From positions 8,273,001 to 8,337,000 of the forward strand of contig NC_081823.1 of assembly GCF_030704535.1 (NCBI RefSeq): a stretch of 64,000 bases of DNA, given 5' to 3'. Below, piece by piece: positions 22,301-35,329 of this stretch. How positions within the stretch are numbered: position 1 is the stretch's first letter; each line of letters begins with the position of its first letter. This stretch comes from Vitis vinifera (lineage: Eukaryota > Streptophyta > Magnoliopsida > Vitales > Vitaceae). The notes beneath the pieces are model-generated. The model was not told the DNA's origin and searched no databases. It saw nothing but the letters and a program-made list of their open reading frames with translations. The translations under genes and the position numbers were made by a program.

Positions 22301-23920
22301 TCCAAGAAGTTTGTTGTGATTGTGCTATAAAAAGCATGACATGATGCAACATTGAGATTCATTTATAAATTTAGTTATAAATGTTTCTTCATTTCCTATT
22401 TATTATCTCATTTACATTAATTGGATATTTAAGTATACATGCTCACATTTCTTACATTATATATGATTTGAGTGCCTTAAAAATTATACAAAAAATGCAA
22501 GTCATGAATTTCATGTAAGTAAATAAGTTGTCCATAGTCAATTAATGGATTTTGGCAATTCAATAAAAACTGTAATGCATTACTTCCTAATTAAAGAGAT
22601 TATTTGTCTTAACCATCGAGATGAGTTTCACATAGTCAGTGCATTAATGTGTATGATTATACATTTAATAAGCCTTACTGTAAATCGTTACATGAGACTA
22701 TCGATTATCATGGTTCGTCAAGTTACCATATTGGATGTACTCTCAATCTTAAAAGAATATTGAGTATGTGTTAAAGTCAGTATGAAACTTTGACCTATGG
22801 TTGAAACCTTAAGGTGATTACATATTTCTATGGATTGGGTCACTGTTAATATGTTGATGGCAACAAGTATTCTCAATAGAAATACCATGATATCTAATGG
22901 GTTTAAGGCAGTGCGTCTCCTTAGGTGATGTAAAGGACATGTAATATAGAAGACTATGATCATAATATTTTCTTTAATAAAAATTTGACATATAGTCCTC
23001 GAATCTAAAGTATATCAATTGATCACATAATAAGTAAGATTTTTAATTCAATAATTGAAAAGGTAATCTTGATTAGTGATAATACTACTTTGTTAAATTA
23101 CAAACATTAGTTCATGGAAGCCTATACACAAGGGATAGTAGGTCGTAGATTCGAACTTTGTCTTGTTGTTATTTACATAAGGTATTTGAGTGTAGTTGAT
23201 TTTTTGTAGTGAGATGTTGAATCAACTTCATAATTGGATCTTGAAAGAGCTAATACTCCTATGGGTTCGCAAGGTCCCCAATATGAGCTCATATACCATG
23301 ATAGCATGGTTTATGAAGGTTTAATTGACTTTAAGTTCACTCTTATGCATAAAGGCATTTTGGTAATTACAAAAGTTGCACAAGGGATAGTGAATAAAGT
23401 TTCTGAATTGGGTTGGTTGATTAATTAGATAATTTTGTATGATTAATTAATCAATTAGAACCCATTTTGGGCTAAATTAAGTGTCCCAAACCCATGTGGA
23501 CTCAAGTCACATAAGTTTTGTATGAGAACCCTATAAATACCCCTTTAGGGGGTGAAGGTTTCTAAGACTTTTTGGTGACTATTATCTTCCACCCCCTAAA
23601 GAGAGAGTCAAAACATCTTTTCTTTCAATGCCCACTTTTTGTAGTGCCAAGATTGTGGTTAGAGTTATAGGGCAAGAGATCTTTGGTGTATAAGACCTCT
23701 AAAGTTTTCAAGCATCTTCTTCATTGCATGAATTTGATTTGGAAACATCCAAATCTAGACAAAGTTTTCTATAGCACTATTAGACTAGATCCTAATGTTA
23801 AAAATGTTGTTTTTATTTCCATTACATAGGATCTCGAGACCTAGGGTAGATTGTGTGTACCTATTCAATCTAGGGCATGGGAACGAAGTAATCTAGGGTT
23901 CACATCAAAGTTATCCAAAC
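22300..23920 (+). repeat. Probable solo LTR of a large retrotransposon
   Basis: Long non-coding stretch with a promoter-like TATA element (ctataaataccc near 23531) about 400 bp before its end. The end region 'gggaacgaagtaatctaggg' and its partial relative at 10365-10660 suggest a dispersed repeat. The boundaries and any target duplication are not resolved. I recall similar text as an LTR in grapevine, so this part is from memory. Confidence 0.35.
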
Positions 23921-24179
23921 ATAAGACATATTTAGATTGATATATGACAAGACAAAAATTCTTTTTTAAATTTCATCATACCTTCTATGTTTTCTATGTT
24001 TTGATTATTTGTTCAAAGAACTTATTACTTAAAAAAGGAGTTAATATAGAAGTTAAAAAAATATTAATTTTTATAAAAACTTTGTTTTAATTTAGGTAAG
24101 AAATTCTTTCATATTTGATAATACTAATATCACCTTTTAAAAAAGTTAAAAAAAATATATAGTTAGTGTAAAAAAAAGG

Positions 24180-25260
24180 CTAATTAAATTAAGATAATTA
24201 CTCTAGAGGGTGATGAATTGGGTGTTAAAACTTTTTAAAAAATTATTAACTATAAGAAAAATATAAGAAAAAAATAAGTAACAAATTAATAGCAATATAA
24301 AGAAGCTAAAAGAAGGAAATTGCGAACTCTTTTATAGTAGTTCGACAAGTAGCTTACGCCCACTCATCTAAATCCTTTAACCGAGTGAAAGTTCTACCAT
24401 TTTTAAAACTTTTAAAGTTAGAGTTTTCAAACTCTTTACACTTGGATTCCAAGGCTCAAATGGATCTTTACAACTTTTTCAAGTAATCAACCAACTTAAA
24501 TAACTTATCTAACAATGAGTAGGTAAAAATGAATTTAAGAACTCCAAACGTAGTAACAAATAAGACTCTTAATAGAAGAAGATATTAGAATGGATTTAAA
24601 GATGCATGAAAGGATTTGTTAGTTAAGAATTGGATGCAATTTTTAGAAGGGCTTTGAATGAGAAGAAAGGGAGTTTATCAATTGAATATAGTTATTCTCT
24701 TATCAATAAATACTTTAAAACTCTTCAATATATAGTATTCTACCTTAGGGACCCCAAAAGCCATAGATAAGCCTTAATCGATCGAACAACAAGTTTAATT
24801 GATTTACTAGTCATGAATTTAATACACTAGTAGGTGACTATTGGGGTTGACCGTTGGGGTTCAAACCCTCAATTATTTGACTTGTCCTTAACTGGTTGAG
24901 GTTTTACCTCAATTGGCTACACCCTAACTATTGGAAGAGAGAGGGTGTAAAAATGCCCCTTAGGTCAAGTCCAACCAACTCCTAACCTCTTCGACTAATT
25001 ACATTATAAAGTGTTTAAATAGTCTAGTTTGAAGTCTAAATCCTTCAATAACTTGTGTAAACCTTCTTAAAATCTTTAAAGATAAGTTTAGAAAGATTTT
25101 ATCTCAATGTTTTAATTTAAAACAAAAAATCATCAAATTCTTTGGTAAAAATGATCTTTTTAAGTTTAACGATGGATGATTTTAAACCCCTAAATGTATA
25201 AAAACGATTTAGGCTTAAGTGCATCTACAGATACCAATCTTATATATGACCCTAGATCAC
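24180..25260. repeat. Possible retrotransposon LTR or LARD remnant
   Basis: Begins with 'agagggtgatgaattgggtg' and includes 'gttcgacaagtagcttacgc' (24346), phrases I associate with non-coding parts of plant LTR elements. No coding frame, terminal repeat pair or target duplication is visible. Confidence 0.25.
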
Positions 25261-28200
25261 TTTAAGTCTTTTAAGACCTTTAAGTATTTTATTGTATTGA
25301 TCTTCTTCCATCTTCCATGATTACTTGAATTTTTTGAATTTTTATAAGTGACAATAAATACTTGATTTATCTAAAAGTTTTTTATTGTTTGATTAAAAAT
25401 ATTGGGAAAAAAATGATTGGCAAGTAAGGAATAGCAAGATAGCTAGTATATATAAGATAGCTAAAAAGTATTGCATGCTAAAAATATTAATGTTGAAAAG
25501 TTTGAGAAAAGGTTAGAAAAAAAAAGAGGAAAATTAGATTTAACCTTTTTAAAAAAAAATTATTGCATTCTTCTTTAAATTTATTTCTTTTTATTTTTTT
25601 ATTTTTTAAATAATTTAAAATATTTAAATTTATAAGGAATTTTCAATATATTTTTTTTATCCTTGGAAAGCTAAAGCGAGTGAGAGATTTTGCATTCCTT
25701 ATTAGTTTTTTTTCTAGTACATATAACAAAAAATTTAAAAACGACTCCTGCTGTCCCATCACAATAAAACTTTGTCAAGCCGTCTTTGGAATTTAAAGTC
25801 CCATACATGTGATGGGTGATTTTAATAAGAGAAAAGTGGATTTTGATTCTAATTTAAAAAAATTTAGAAAATGAAAACTTCAATTTTTATAAATCAGTTT
25901 TATTTTTATTTATTTAAAAATATATTTAAAATATATGTATTTTTATAATTATTTTATGAAATACTTTTTTACTTGACAATATTAAATTAAATTATCAAAA
26001 AAATAATTTATCATTTTAGTTTGATAGAAGTATATTACAAATAAATATATTATAAAAAAATTTATTATATAATATGATATACAAGTCATTTTATAAAAAA
26101 TTTTCTAAAATCCTAAAGTAATAAGTAAAATCTTTCTAGTTTCCTAATTAATAATGATTTTATATCAAAATTGAATAAAATTTTTGTTAGTTGACATCAA
26201 CAATAAAAAAAGAAATTTTAAAAATTAAAAATAGCATTAAAACTCAAATACTTAAAAATTAAATACAATTAAATCTAAAAAACTTAAAAATTGAAAAAAA
26301 ATAAAATATTAATTTCCATTGTATTTCAAATTCTTTCTACAGTTTATATTTTATATTAATGTGGTTTAGTTAAATTAACGTTACTTTAAAGTTTTTAAAT
26401 TTTAATTATATTTTTAATTTTTAAAATTTCTTCTTATTTTATTGATCTCAAGTCAATTGTCACAAAAAATGGTCCATTGATGTTATTAACGTGATAAGTA
26501 AAAGGTCAATTTAGGAAATTATTATTTGAATTGAAAAAAAAAAGTGCATGGATTTTAAAATGCTTTTTAAATGGATGAAGATAAAACTGTTTTATAAAAA
26601 TTGAAGTTTATTTTTCTATATTTTTTGTTAAATTAGTGAATCAAAACCGACTTTTCCCTTTTAATAATTAAAAAGAACTTGAAGATACTATTATTATAGA
26701 ATGAAAAATGATTTGGCATTCTTAATAGTATTATATTCATTATTTTTACAATAAATCCTATTCAAATTTTTAAAGGGAGAATTATGCTTGAGGGGCTCAT
26801 GGGATTGAAAATTGCAAAAAAAAAAAAGTTTAAACTTTGCATAATTTGTGTGAAAAGTAAGAAAAACTTATAAAATTGTTGTGAAGGTTCTTTGGAAAGT
26901 TTATCAACTGTAAATACCTAAAACACCCTTAAGAGCCTTTTTAAAAAAAACTAAAAAAGATGTGGAGTTTCTGTCTATCTTTTCGAGGCTAGCAAACCAC
27001 CTGGTCACATGTGGCAAACTGTACTGACATTAGTCCTGATTTTGGGCACATATATCTAACAAATCGGAAAAAATAAAAATAAGGTATAATAAAATGGAAA
27101 ATGAAATCTAAGTTTGAATAAATCAACATATTAATAAAATAATAAGATAATTTATAAATTATTGTATACATCATGTTTTATGTATAAAAAAAATGCATTT
27201 AATCAATATACTAAATATAAAAAATACCTTTCATCAATATATCAAAGTATTTTATACTTATTCTATACCAAAAATATCTTCTAATAATATATTAAATAAT
27301 TTATTTATATTTTTAATTAGGATATATTCTTTATAAGGGGTTTTGTATTATTTTGTATTTTTAATAGTTAGTAAATTAATTTCTCATATAATATTTATCC
27401 TTACAATTTTCCCTTAATTAATTTTATATGAGAAATTTATTCTTACAATTTCTATCTACTACATATTTTTTATAAAGATATTTTTTTATTATTACAAATG
27501 ATATATTTGTTTATATTTTGCTCTTTATATTATCTTTTTATTTTCATATTAGGATATATTTTTTATAAGGACTTTCATATTAATAACTAAATAATTAATT
27601 TTTTTATGAAATATTTTTATATAATGAGATAAAATATTTATTCTTTTTCATAATTGGAATACCGGGAATTGGGTGAACTACAATTTTTTTTGTTGGGTTT
27701 TTTTTTCAATATTTTTTTACTTTGTGATTTATATGATTTTGAGGGTTGTATTTTTATGAGTACTAATCTAAAAACACTTGCACTACATTGCGTGTGGTGA
27801 TAAAATATAAATTTTTAGTATTTTAGAAAATATAAAGAAAAATTAAAATAAAAGAGTGTATAAATAAATAAATAAATAAATAATAAATTTACATTTATTT
27901 TTTATTTAATTTTTGCAGTGAAGAAAAAACGAATAAAATTTTTATTTAAATATAAAAAAATAAAAGATATATTAAAAAATATAATTTATCCCAAATTTAT
28001 TATTTATTTTAATTTTTTTTCTAGTGAAGAACGGTTGGATAAAAAAAAGGAAGAAAAATATGTACGAAGAATTACAATTATTTATGCATAAATCAATTTC
28101 AAGAATAAGTACATAATGTCACTATTTTTTTATGGACTAATCACTCTCTTTTTCCTTATTCCTCAGCTCCACCTTAATGGGGTATTTTTGTCTTTTACTA

Positions 28201-28275
28201 TTACATATCATTTCCATCAATTATGCAAAGTGTACCTCATTTAGACTAATTGTTAATCCCACATAATAATCCCAT
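25261..28275. other. AT-rich intergenic DNA
   Basis: Very low GC, many homopolymer runs and a short (AAAT)n tract near 27864-27884. No frame or structure that I can support as a gene. Confidence 0.5.
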
Positions 28276-28283
28276 TTTTTAAT

Positions 28284-28302
28284 TTTATTATTATTATTAT
28301 TA

Positions 28303-28342
<40 letters not shown>

Positions 28343-28344
28343 TT
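28284..28344. repeat. (TTA)n microsatellite
   Basis: About 20 trinucleotide units with one interruption (tatatta) near 28300. A second (ATA)n tract lies at 41568-41600 at the corresponding end of a diverged duplicate segment. Confidence 0.9.
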
Positions 28345-28379
28345 TAAATTTGACTTGTACTTTTGAGCTTGCATTTTTT

Positions 28380-28960
28380 GGGATTGTGTTGAGTTGACGG
28401 TATCAGCCTTGAAGTGGTTCCTAAGCTTGTATGTACTCAAGATTTTGGATACTAAACATACCTAGAGGAGAAAAGAACAGTAGACTTTTGTGGATTGATC
28501 AAGTTTAATGGATGTGCTTTTTTTAATACTAAGGTGGTGTTTTTTTTTTTTTTTTTTTGCTGAATAGAAAAAACCAATAACTTATTGACATTATTCAACA
28601 TAATTAAAGTGAATTCTATTAGATCAAAAAACAAATACTGTCTTAAAGTGTGTCAAAAAATGACTAAAGTGCTTTTGTTTTAGTACATGTATAGTTGTAA
28701 TATGCTTTTGGAAGTATAATGCTATTTTTAAAAAATATTTTCCATGTTTTCTAGAATTCCCATTACATTGAAATATTTTTTGGTGTTTAATTCGGGGGCT
28801 TACTAACAAACCAAAAATAGGTTTCACCCACAATTACATAGGCATAGGTGTGGGCTTGTACCTGGCCCCAACATGTTGGGCCTAATAATTTGAGTCCAAG
28901 CCCAGTCTTAAAAAGAAGTTGTCTGTTAATCATGTATGCCATTTGTACAAATTACTTTAC
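28380..28960 (+). repeat. Left member of a diverged direct duplication
   Basis: Ordered matches to 41750-42660: 'gttcctaag', 'actcaagattt', 'tgtggattgatcaa' with 'tttaatg', and a closing block containing 'gggcc(t/c)aataattt'. Orientation is the same and the separation is about 13.3 kb. The transposon cluster at 31.2-41.0 kb lies between the two members. Confidence 0.5.
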
Positions 28961-29770
28961 ATAATTGAAGGATGGTTGTGGCCGGCCTGGATTTACATGG
29001 GCCCTGCCCTTCCGGACCCAATATTTGAATTTTAAAAAATATGGAAAAAAAAATCTCAGTTTTTATAAAGTAATTTTACTTCATTCATTTTAAAATATTT
29101 TAAAATACATGTACTTTTTTATAAATCATATAATATTTTGTAGCTTTAAAGATTTTTTTTTAAAGTTTTAATTATATTTTAAAATTTAAAATTTTCTTAT
29201 TTTATTATCTCAAATTAGTTTTCAAGGTAAAAAAAAATTGAGAATTTGTATGAACCCGACAAGTAAAGGTCATTTTAGGAAATCATTATATGATTGGTAA
29301 AAAAGTGTGTATATTTTAGAATATTTTTAAATGGATGAAGATAAAATTGAATTATAAAAGTTAAAAAAAAAAATTCATATTTTTTCAAATTAACGAGAGT
29401 CAAAACTACTTTTCCGTAAAACTCTCCCTCTCTCTATATATAAAAGTAACCCTAAAACAGAATACATAAACATCAAATACAAAATACATAATATTTTTTT
29501 AGCAATGTACTCGATATTCAAAAGTTATCATATTTTTGAAAGGGAAAGTTTGAGTGAGGTAAAGAAACAAAAAAAATTCCAAATTTTATGCAACCTTGAT
29601 TAAAAAAATATATTGCACATGGTTTTTCTAAGTAAATTTGATGGAATCCAAGGTAATTCTGTATAATAACTAAATAAATAAATATTTAAAAAATTATAAA
29701 GTATTTATTTCTTTTTAAGCTTATTTATTTTCAATTGGGTTCAATCAACACTTGACCATTTGGGCAAGGA
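28961..29770. other. Intergenic, nothing recognised
   Basis: AT-rich sequence without a supported coding frame. Confidence 0.4.
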
Positions 29771-29777
29771 TTCAAGA

Positions 29778-30391
29778 TAGGGCTATAATATGGGATGACT
29801 GAGTCGGGTTGATGGCTAGCATGAGGTCAACTCAAATTAATAAACAATTAACTCAAGTCCAACCCAACCCAACCTCTAATGGATAATCCATTCAAGTCTA
29901 ATGCGACTTTGTTTTTTGAAACTTGAATTAAATTTGGATTCGTCATGTTAATTGGATTGGACTTAACTTTATAAGGTTGTGTGATTTAAATCTATTTATA
30001 ATATTTTTCAATTTTTTTCCTATATATTAATATCAAAATTCAAATAGTAAATGTGACAAAATTTCAAGATAATAATAAAAAAAAGTAAAAATAAATGTAT
30101 ATATCTTTTTAAAAACTAAAAAAATCTATAATATAATTATAATTTGATATTTTTCTTAAAATTTAAGAAAGAAAATTAATATTATTATAGAAAAATATAC
30201 ATTATAAAAATTATAAAAATATAAATTTGGTTTTGGTTAGACTCAAGTTGTTCAAACCTTAGTTTGAGTTCAACTTAAATTAAGTTTAAGTTGAAAATTT
30301 TAAAACAAAACCCAATCAAAGTATAAATGATTGTTTAAGTCCTCCCAAACATTATATAAGGTCAGGTTAAGTCGTCGAAATTGCACTCCTA
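29778..30391. mobile_element. Possible non-autonomous hAT-like element
   Basis: The left end (tagggctataatatggg) and the complement of the right end (taggagtgcaatttcgac) are similar over about 13 positions. The interior has repeated 'caacccaaccc' and 'aactcaa' text common near the ends of hAT elements. The adjacent 8-mers (attcaaga and ataaagag) match poorly, so this is tentative. Confidence 0.35.
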
Positions 30392-31175
30392 ATAAAGAGT
30401 TGTTTTAAGTGTAAAGACCTTTTAATAGGATTGCAATAAGACTGTTTATTTATTTATTTTTAGGATCGACCTCATCTTGCCCCTAAAAGGACAAGTTTGG
30501 GGAAATGGTATATAATTAATTAATTAATTAATTAATTAATTTCCTTTTCATTTTTCCATTTTCTTAACACCTAAAATTTAAAAAGTTATTTTTCATTAAA
30601 ATAAATTATAAAAACTTATAATATTTGTACCTAAAAATTTTCAGTGTCTTGTAAAAATTAGCAATTATAGAAACAATATGCATATAAAAATTATTTGTAT
30701 TGAAATATTTGTTAGCTACAACCTCTATGGTCATATTCTTTGCAAAAGAATATTTTCCTTTGATTTGATCACTATCAAAGGGATGATAATAAGAGTGTTT
30801 TCTTGGAGTTGAAGATTAATCAAGAGCCTAGCATGACTTATTTCCAAATGAATTTAAGGATAATGAAGAACACTTGTGTAGTGTTTCACGTGCTTTATTG
30901 GACTCATAGAGATGTTTGTGAAACTTTTTTCTCCTTATAATATCTTTTTTTCTCTTGTGAAATTGTTTTTCCAATCTTATCTATTGATGGAAGTCACTAT
31001 TATTCATAGGTGAAGTTAGAAAATTAAATTTGGAATTCCTAAGATTTGATTACTTAATTCAAAAAATTTGATTACTTAATTTTAACAACTTGTCTCGTTC
31101 ATTTAATAAATTTGCCAATAAAAGTATATTAATTTTTAATTTTCTTTTAACTTCAATTAGAAGATTTGTTTTTTA
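30392..31175. other. Intergenic with an (ATTA)n tract
   Basis: An (ATTA)n simple repeat is at about 30513-30541. No coding frame is supported. Confidence 0.5.
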
Positions 31176-31179
31176 TTTA

Positions 31180-31246
31180 TGAAATTTGCCTATTAGGAAA
31201 TATTCCTCATCAACTCATATTTGGAAAGAATCCTCACTAGCTCACA
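31180..31246 (+). repeat. Copia 5' LTR, first part
   Basis: Matches the first bases of the 3' LTR (40694-40763), including 'ctcatcaactcatatttgg' against 'ttcaccaactcatattttg'. The sequence stops at the hAT target site AGCTCACA. Confidence 0.7.
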
Positions 31247-31984
31247 TAGAGGTGTCCATTGGACCAAGTCAGCACGATCCAACACTATAGCAGGCTAGGC
31301 TAGCACGACCCAAAGGAGCGGGCCCTACTGTGCCTAAAGAAACAGCCCTCGGCCCACCGTGCCAGCCCGACCTGCTGGCCCACTTGGCCCTTTTAAATTT
31401 CACTTTTTACTTTTTATTATATGTCAAATGTCTATAATATCCCTCTCAACAACTATTTAAAAACTAGTTTGAGGGGTAAAAAAGTAAATCAATAACTATT
31501 TTTACTTTTTTCATGTCAAATGTCAATATTACCCTTCCTAACAACTATATAACGACTAGTTTAAAGAATAAATAAGTAAATCACTTATTATTAATATTTT
31601 TATATCAAATATCTATAATACCCCTTTCAACAACTATATAATGGTTAGTTTTAGGAGTAAATAAGTGAATGACTCACCAATACTTCTCTATAAATACCCT
31701 TCATTTTAATTCTTTCTCACACAATTCTTTATTCTCTTTTTTTATCTTGTTTACAATTCTCTTTACTTTCTCTTTTCATAATTCTCTAAATTGAAATTCT
31801 CTCAAGTGGTAAAGATATCTACTAACTTTACAAGTGCTAAAGATATCTACCAACTCTACAAGTGGTCATCATTCATAAGGTTAAGGTATTTATATTTAGT
31901 TATTTAATTTATTTATTTTAATTCTATATATTTAATTTAATTGTTTTCTTTCTTTTATCTTTTTTTTTTCCTCTAAAATTAAAA

Positions 31985-34168
31985 ATGGATCCTCATTACC
32001 TAGATGTAGAAAACCTTGACTTTGGTATTGATGCATGTAATGAATTTAATCCTTTTGAAGATGATGAGACTCCCACCTCCTCTAGTGTCCCTCACTCTAA
32101 CCTTCCCCAACCCAATCCCATAGGCAAAAGACCTAGGGCTAGTAGACGTACATCTATAGTATGGAATCATTTCACTATAATAAATAGACAAAATACAAAA
32201 GGAGAGGTAGAAAATATAGCAGAATTTAAGTATTGTAAAAAAACATATAGTTGCAAAGCTAGTGGTAGCACCTATCACCTTAAAAGACATGTTGAACAAT
32301 GTACAAAAAAATATGGTGCATTAGATCCTAAACAATCCCAAATAAGTCAAAACGAAATAGGATCTAGTGCATCTTCAATGACCCTCTTTATATACAATCA
32401 AAAATCCCTAAGAGAAGGGTTAACTAGAATGGATAGCCAGTATGGGGCTTCCATTGACATTTGGAGAAGATCTTAGATTTGTACATTTCATGCAAAAGTA
32501 TGACCAACCAGCCTATCATAAAATTCCTAGGACTACTTCTCATAATGATATAATTAAATGTTACCTAAATGAAAAATAATTAGTAATTGAAGAATTTAAA
32601 AATCATAGTGGTATTGTATCTATGACCTCAGATCTATGGACTAATTAAATATTACCTAAATGAAAAACAATTAGTAATTGAATAATTTAAAAATCATAGT
32701 GGTATTGTATCTGTGACCTCAAATCTATGGACTAATCAAAGTAATGAACCTTTTACATGTGTGACATCACATTATACAAATTCAAATATGAAATTACAAA
32801 AGAAAATATTAAGTTTTCATAAAATATTACATCCTCATGATGGGCCTTCCATATATGATTCCTTGACAAGTGTTTTTAGAGAATATGAGATATAAAGCAA
32901 AATTTTTAGTATTACCTTTGATAATGCTTCAAATAATAAAGGTACCATAAATTTATTTTTAAGAACAATTAGAGAAGGTCCACTAAGTGAAATATTTCAT
33001 GTGAGATGTATTTGTCATATAATTAATTTAATAGTATAAGATGGTTTAAAATTAATATCACCCTCATTACAGGCTATCCGGTCTACTATACTATTTCTTA
33101 ATTCATCTAACAAATTATAAGAATTTTATACTTTATGTCAATCAGTAGGTTTGAAGAAGAGAAAACTTCGTCATGATATTGGTCATCATTGGAATTCTAC
33201 CTACCTAATATTAGAATCTTGTGTAGGGTATCATAACATATTATCAGATTATGTTAATAGTATGACAGGTGAAATTATAGTAACTTCTAATGATTGGGAG
33301 AAAGGTTTTGCTTTTTTAAAATTTTTGAAGGTTTTTTATGATACTACTAACATGTGTTATGCTGTACTCCTACATCTTGTATAACACTTAGATGTATTTG
33401 CAATATAAGTGATGTGTTTCGATAATATAAGGAATATCCATTTTTTAGTGAAATATGTGTACAAATGGGATTTTTTTTTTTTTTTTTGGAAATATTGGAA
33501 GACTATTCCATCACTTTATTGGTTAGTTGCTTGTATGGATCCAAGGGTTAAGGTTGAAGGTGTAGAAAATATTTTAAATTTCATAGCTAAAATGTATGAA
33601 CCAACCATCCGAACCAGATGGGAAGATATATGAACAATTAAACAACTTATATAAATATTATGAGAATAAATATGGTAATGTCTCTTCAAGTAGTATAATT
33701 TCATCTACATTTGGAAATGATCCATTCTTTATACAATTAGCTAAGAGAAAGCGACAAGTTGGTCCTTCAAGTAGGTGTGATCTTTTAAAATATTTAGATA
33801 CTGATTATTGTTCATATTTATCCCCTAATGAAGTACAAAATTTTGATATTATGAAGTGGTGGAAATCTTATGAATCCATTTTTCCTATACTATCTAAAAT
33901 AACACATGATCTACTAACCCCACTGGTGTCTACTGTAGCATTAGAATCTTCTTTTTCTATAGCTGCAAATATAATAGGAGACAGAAGGATAACTCTTACA
34001 ACAAATATGCTAGAAGCTTTGACATGGTTGAAGGATTGGGAAGATGGACACATAGGACTTCAAACTTTAGAGGATGAACTTAAAGAAGTCTTCAAGAAAT
34101 TGCATCTCAATGCATACAATGATGTTCAAGAGATTGATGAAGAAAAAAAGAGAATGAAGATTGAATAA
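31985..34168 (+). pseudogene. hAT transposase, broken
   Basis: The N-terminal part (31985-32476, open from ATG) has an acidic start, a basic stretch (GKRPRASRRTS) and a BED zinc finger: W-N-H-F at the front and a CKASGSTYHLKRHVEQC stretch carrying Cys/His ligands, though the expected first Cys pair reads KYCKK with one ligand missing. The middle (about 32480-33635) keeps recognisable pieces (a histidine-rich WNSTYLILE motif, PSLYWLVACMDPR) but is cut by several stops. The C-terminal part (33596-34168) carries the hATC dimerisation region (LTPLVSTVALESSFS, then LEALTWLKDW). Insertion of part of the frame (32552-32733, tandem duplication) adds further damage. It cannot make a full transposase. 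Confidence 0.85.
32552..32733 (+). repeat. 91-bp tandem duplication inside the hAT transposase
   Basis: Two adjacent copies, starting at 32552 and 32643, of a segment running from 'aattaaat' to 'tctatggact', with a handful of differences. The unit is not a multiple of three, so it shifts the reading frame. Confidence 0.85.
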
Positions 34169-34940
34169 AAAGGCAAAAGTGAATATGCTAATTGAAGAAT
34201 TATATGTTGTTCGTTTCTTTTAAATCTATTAAATGAAGCTAATTTTTAAAGGTTGAGTAATGCATATGATTGATAGTTGGGTGGGTACCAACCTAGTTGG
34301 GATGTACTCAAACTATAGTGATGCAATTCTCACTTCTTTTTTTCTCCTTATTTTTTCATGTAATTTGTTAAAATATTGAATAAAAGAATTATTTTTTATA
34401 TTTCATTTCCTTTTATATTCTATTATTTTAAATTTATTTTTATTTTGATAAAAAATAAACAAATTCAAATATAATTTTTTTTTTACTATTTTTAAAAACA
34501 AAAAACTATCATTTCTATAAATTTTACAATTACAAACTCAATAAATATAAATGTAAAAAATAAAAAGTATAATTATTAGAGGTGTATACAAAATAAAAAA
34601 TATAATTATTAGAGGTGTTTAAAGTAACAAAAAGAAAATTTATTTAATAATGAAAAAAACTTAAGAAAAAATGACTTAAAAAAATTAAATTAAATTTTTT
34701 TAACAAAGTGAGTGGCTTATAGGCCACACCCGTTGACACGGCACGACCTGACCCTGCACGACACGATTAGCCCGCGAACTTATGGGTCATGTCGGGCCAC
34801 CTATTTGCCTTGCATGGGTCGGCCTGGCCCAACATGATTTTTAAGTGGGTCGTGCTATCCGGCACGTTGGCCCATAATGGCCCGGTCAATATCGGGCCAT
34901 GTCGGGCCGACACGACCCATTGGACACCTCTAGGCTCACA

Positions 34941-35146
34941 CCACTAAGTCGTTGGAATCTCACTCCTCTGTCTTAGCTCAGCCAAATATTCTTCCATGAT
35001 TTGTGATCTATATTGTTATAAAGTTGACTATACACTACTATATTATTCCCTATAGTTTAGGACTAGATAATTCTCTTTGATTCAACTTCTTGTGTATATA
35101 TTTGTAACCTCTTTTCAAAGGAAAGTATAACAAAAACCTTCTTCAT
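34941..35146 (+). repeat. Copia 5' LTR, second part
   Basis: Continues the LTR after the hAT insertion and aligns with about 40760-40959, with shared 'tttaggactagataatt' and 'aaccttcttca' near the end. The primer-binding site follows at once. Confidence 0.75.
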
Positions 35147-35147
35147 A

Positions 35148-35159
35148 TGGTATTAGAGC
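35148..35159 (+). other. Degenerate Copia primer-binding site
   Basis: TGGTATTAGAGC differs by one base from TGGTATCAGAGC, the initiator-tRNA-Met complement seen intact at 60195-60206. Confidence 0.7.
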
Positions 35160-35329
35160 TATTTCTACTCTCACTAAGTTTTGATCTACCGTGGCTAATC
35201 TTTCTATCACTAATATTTCAAACCTATCAAACTTGGATGTGTTTGCCTCCATACCCAATGTTTCAACTTCTATTTTTGGCCCCTCAACCAATCTTATTTC
35301 CATCAATGCCAATGCCCAACGTCCCTTAA

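Larger units (their letters stand above)
31247..34932 (+). mobile_element. hAT-superfamily DNA transposon, autonomous type but decayed
   Basis: Terminal inverted repeats begin TAGAGGTGTCCATTGG on the left and end CCAATGGACACCTCTA-like (...cattggacacctcta) on the right. The flanking 8-mers are AGCTCACA (31239-31246) and GGCTCACA (34933-34940), an 8-bp target duplication with one mismatch, as expected for hAT. Subterminal regions contain repeated 'cacgac' and 'cggcc' text. Inside are remnants of a BED-zinc-finger transposase. Removing the element restores a continuous LTR in the surrounding Copia element. Confidence 0.9.
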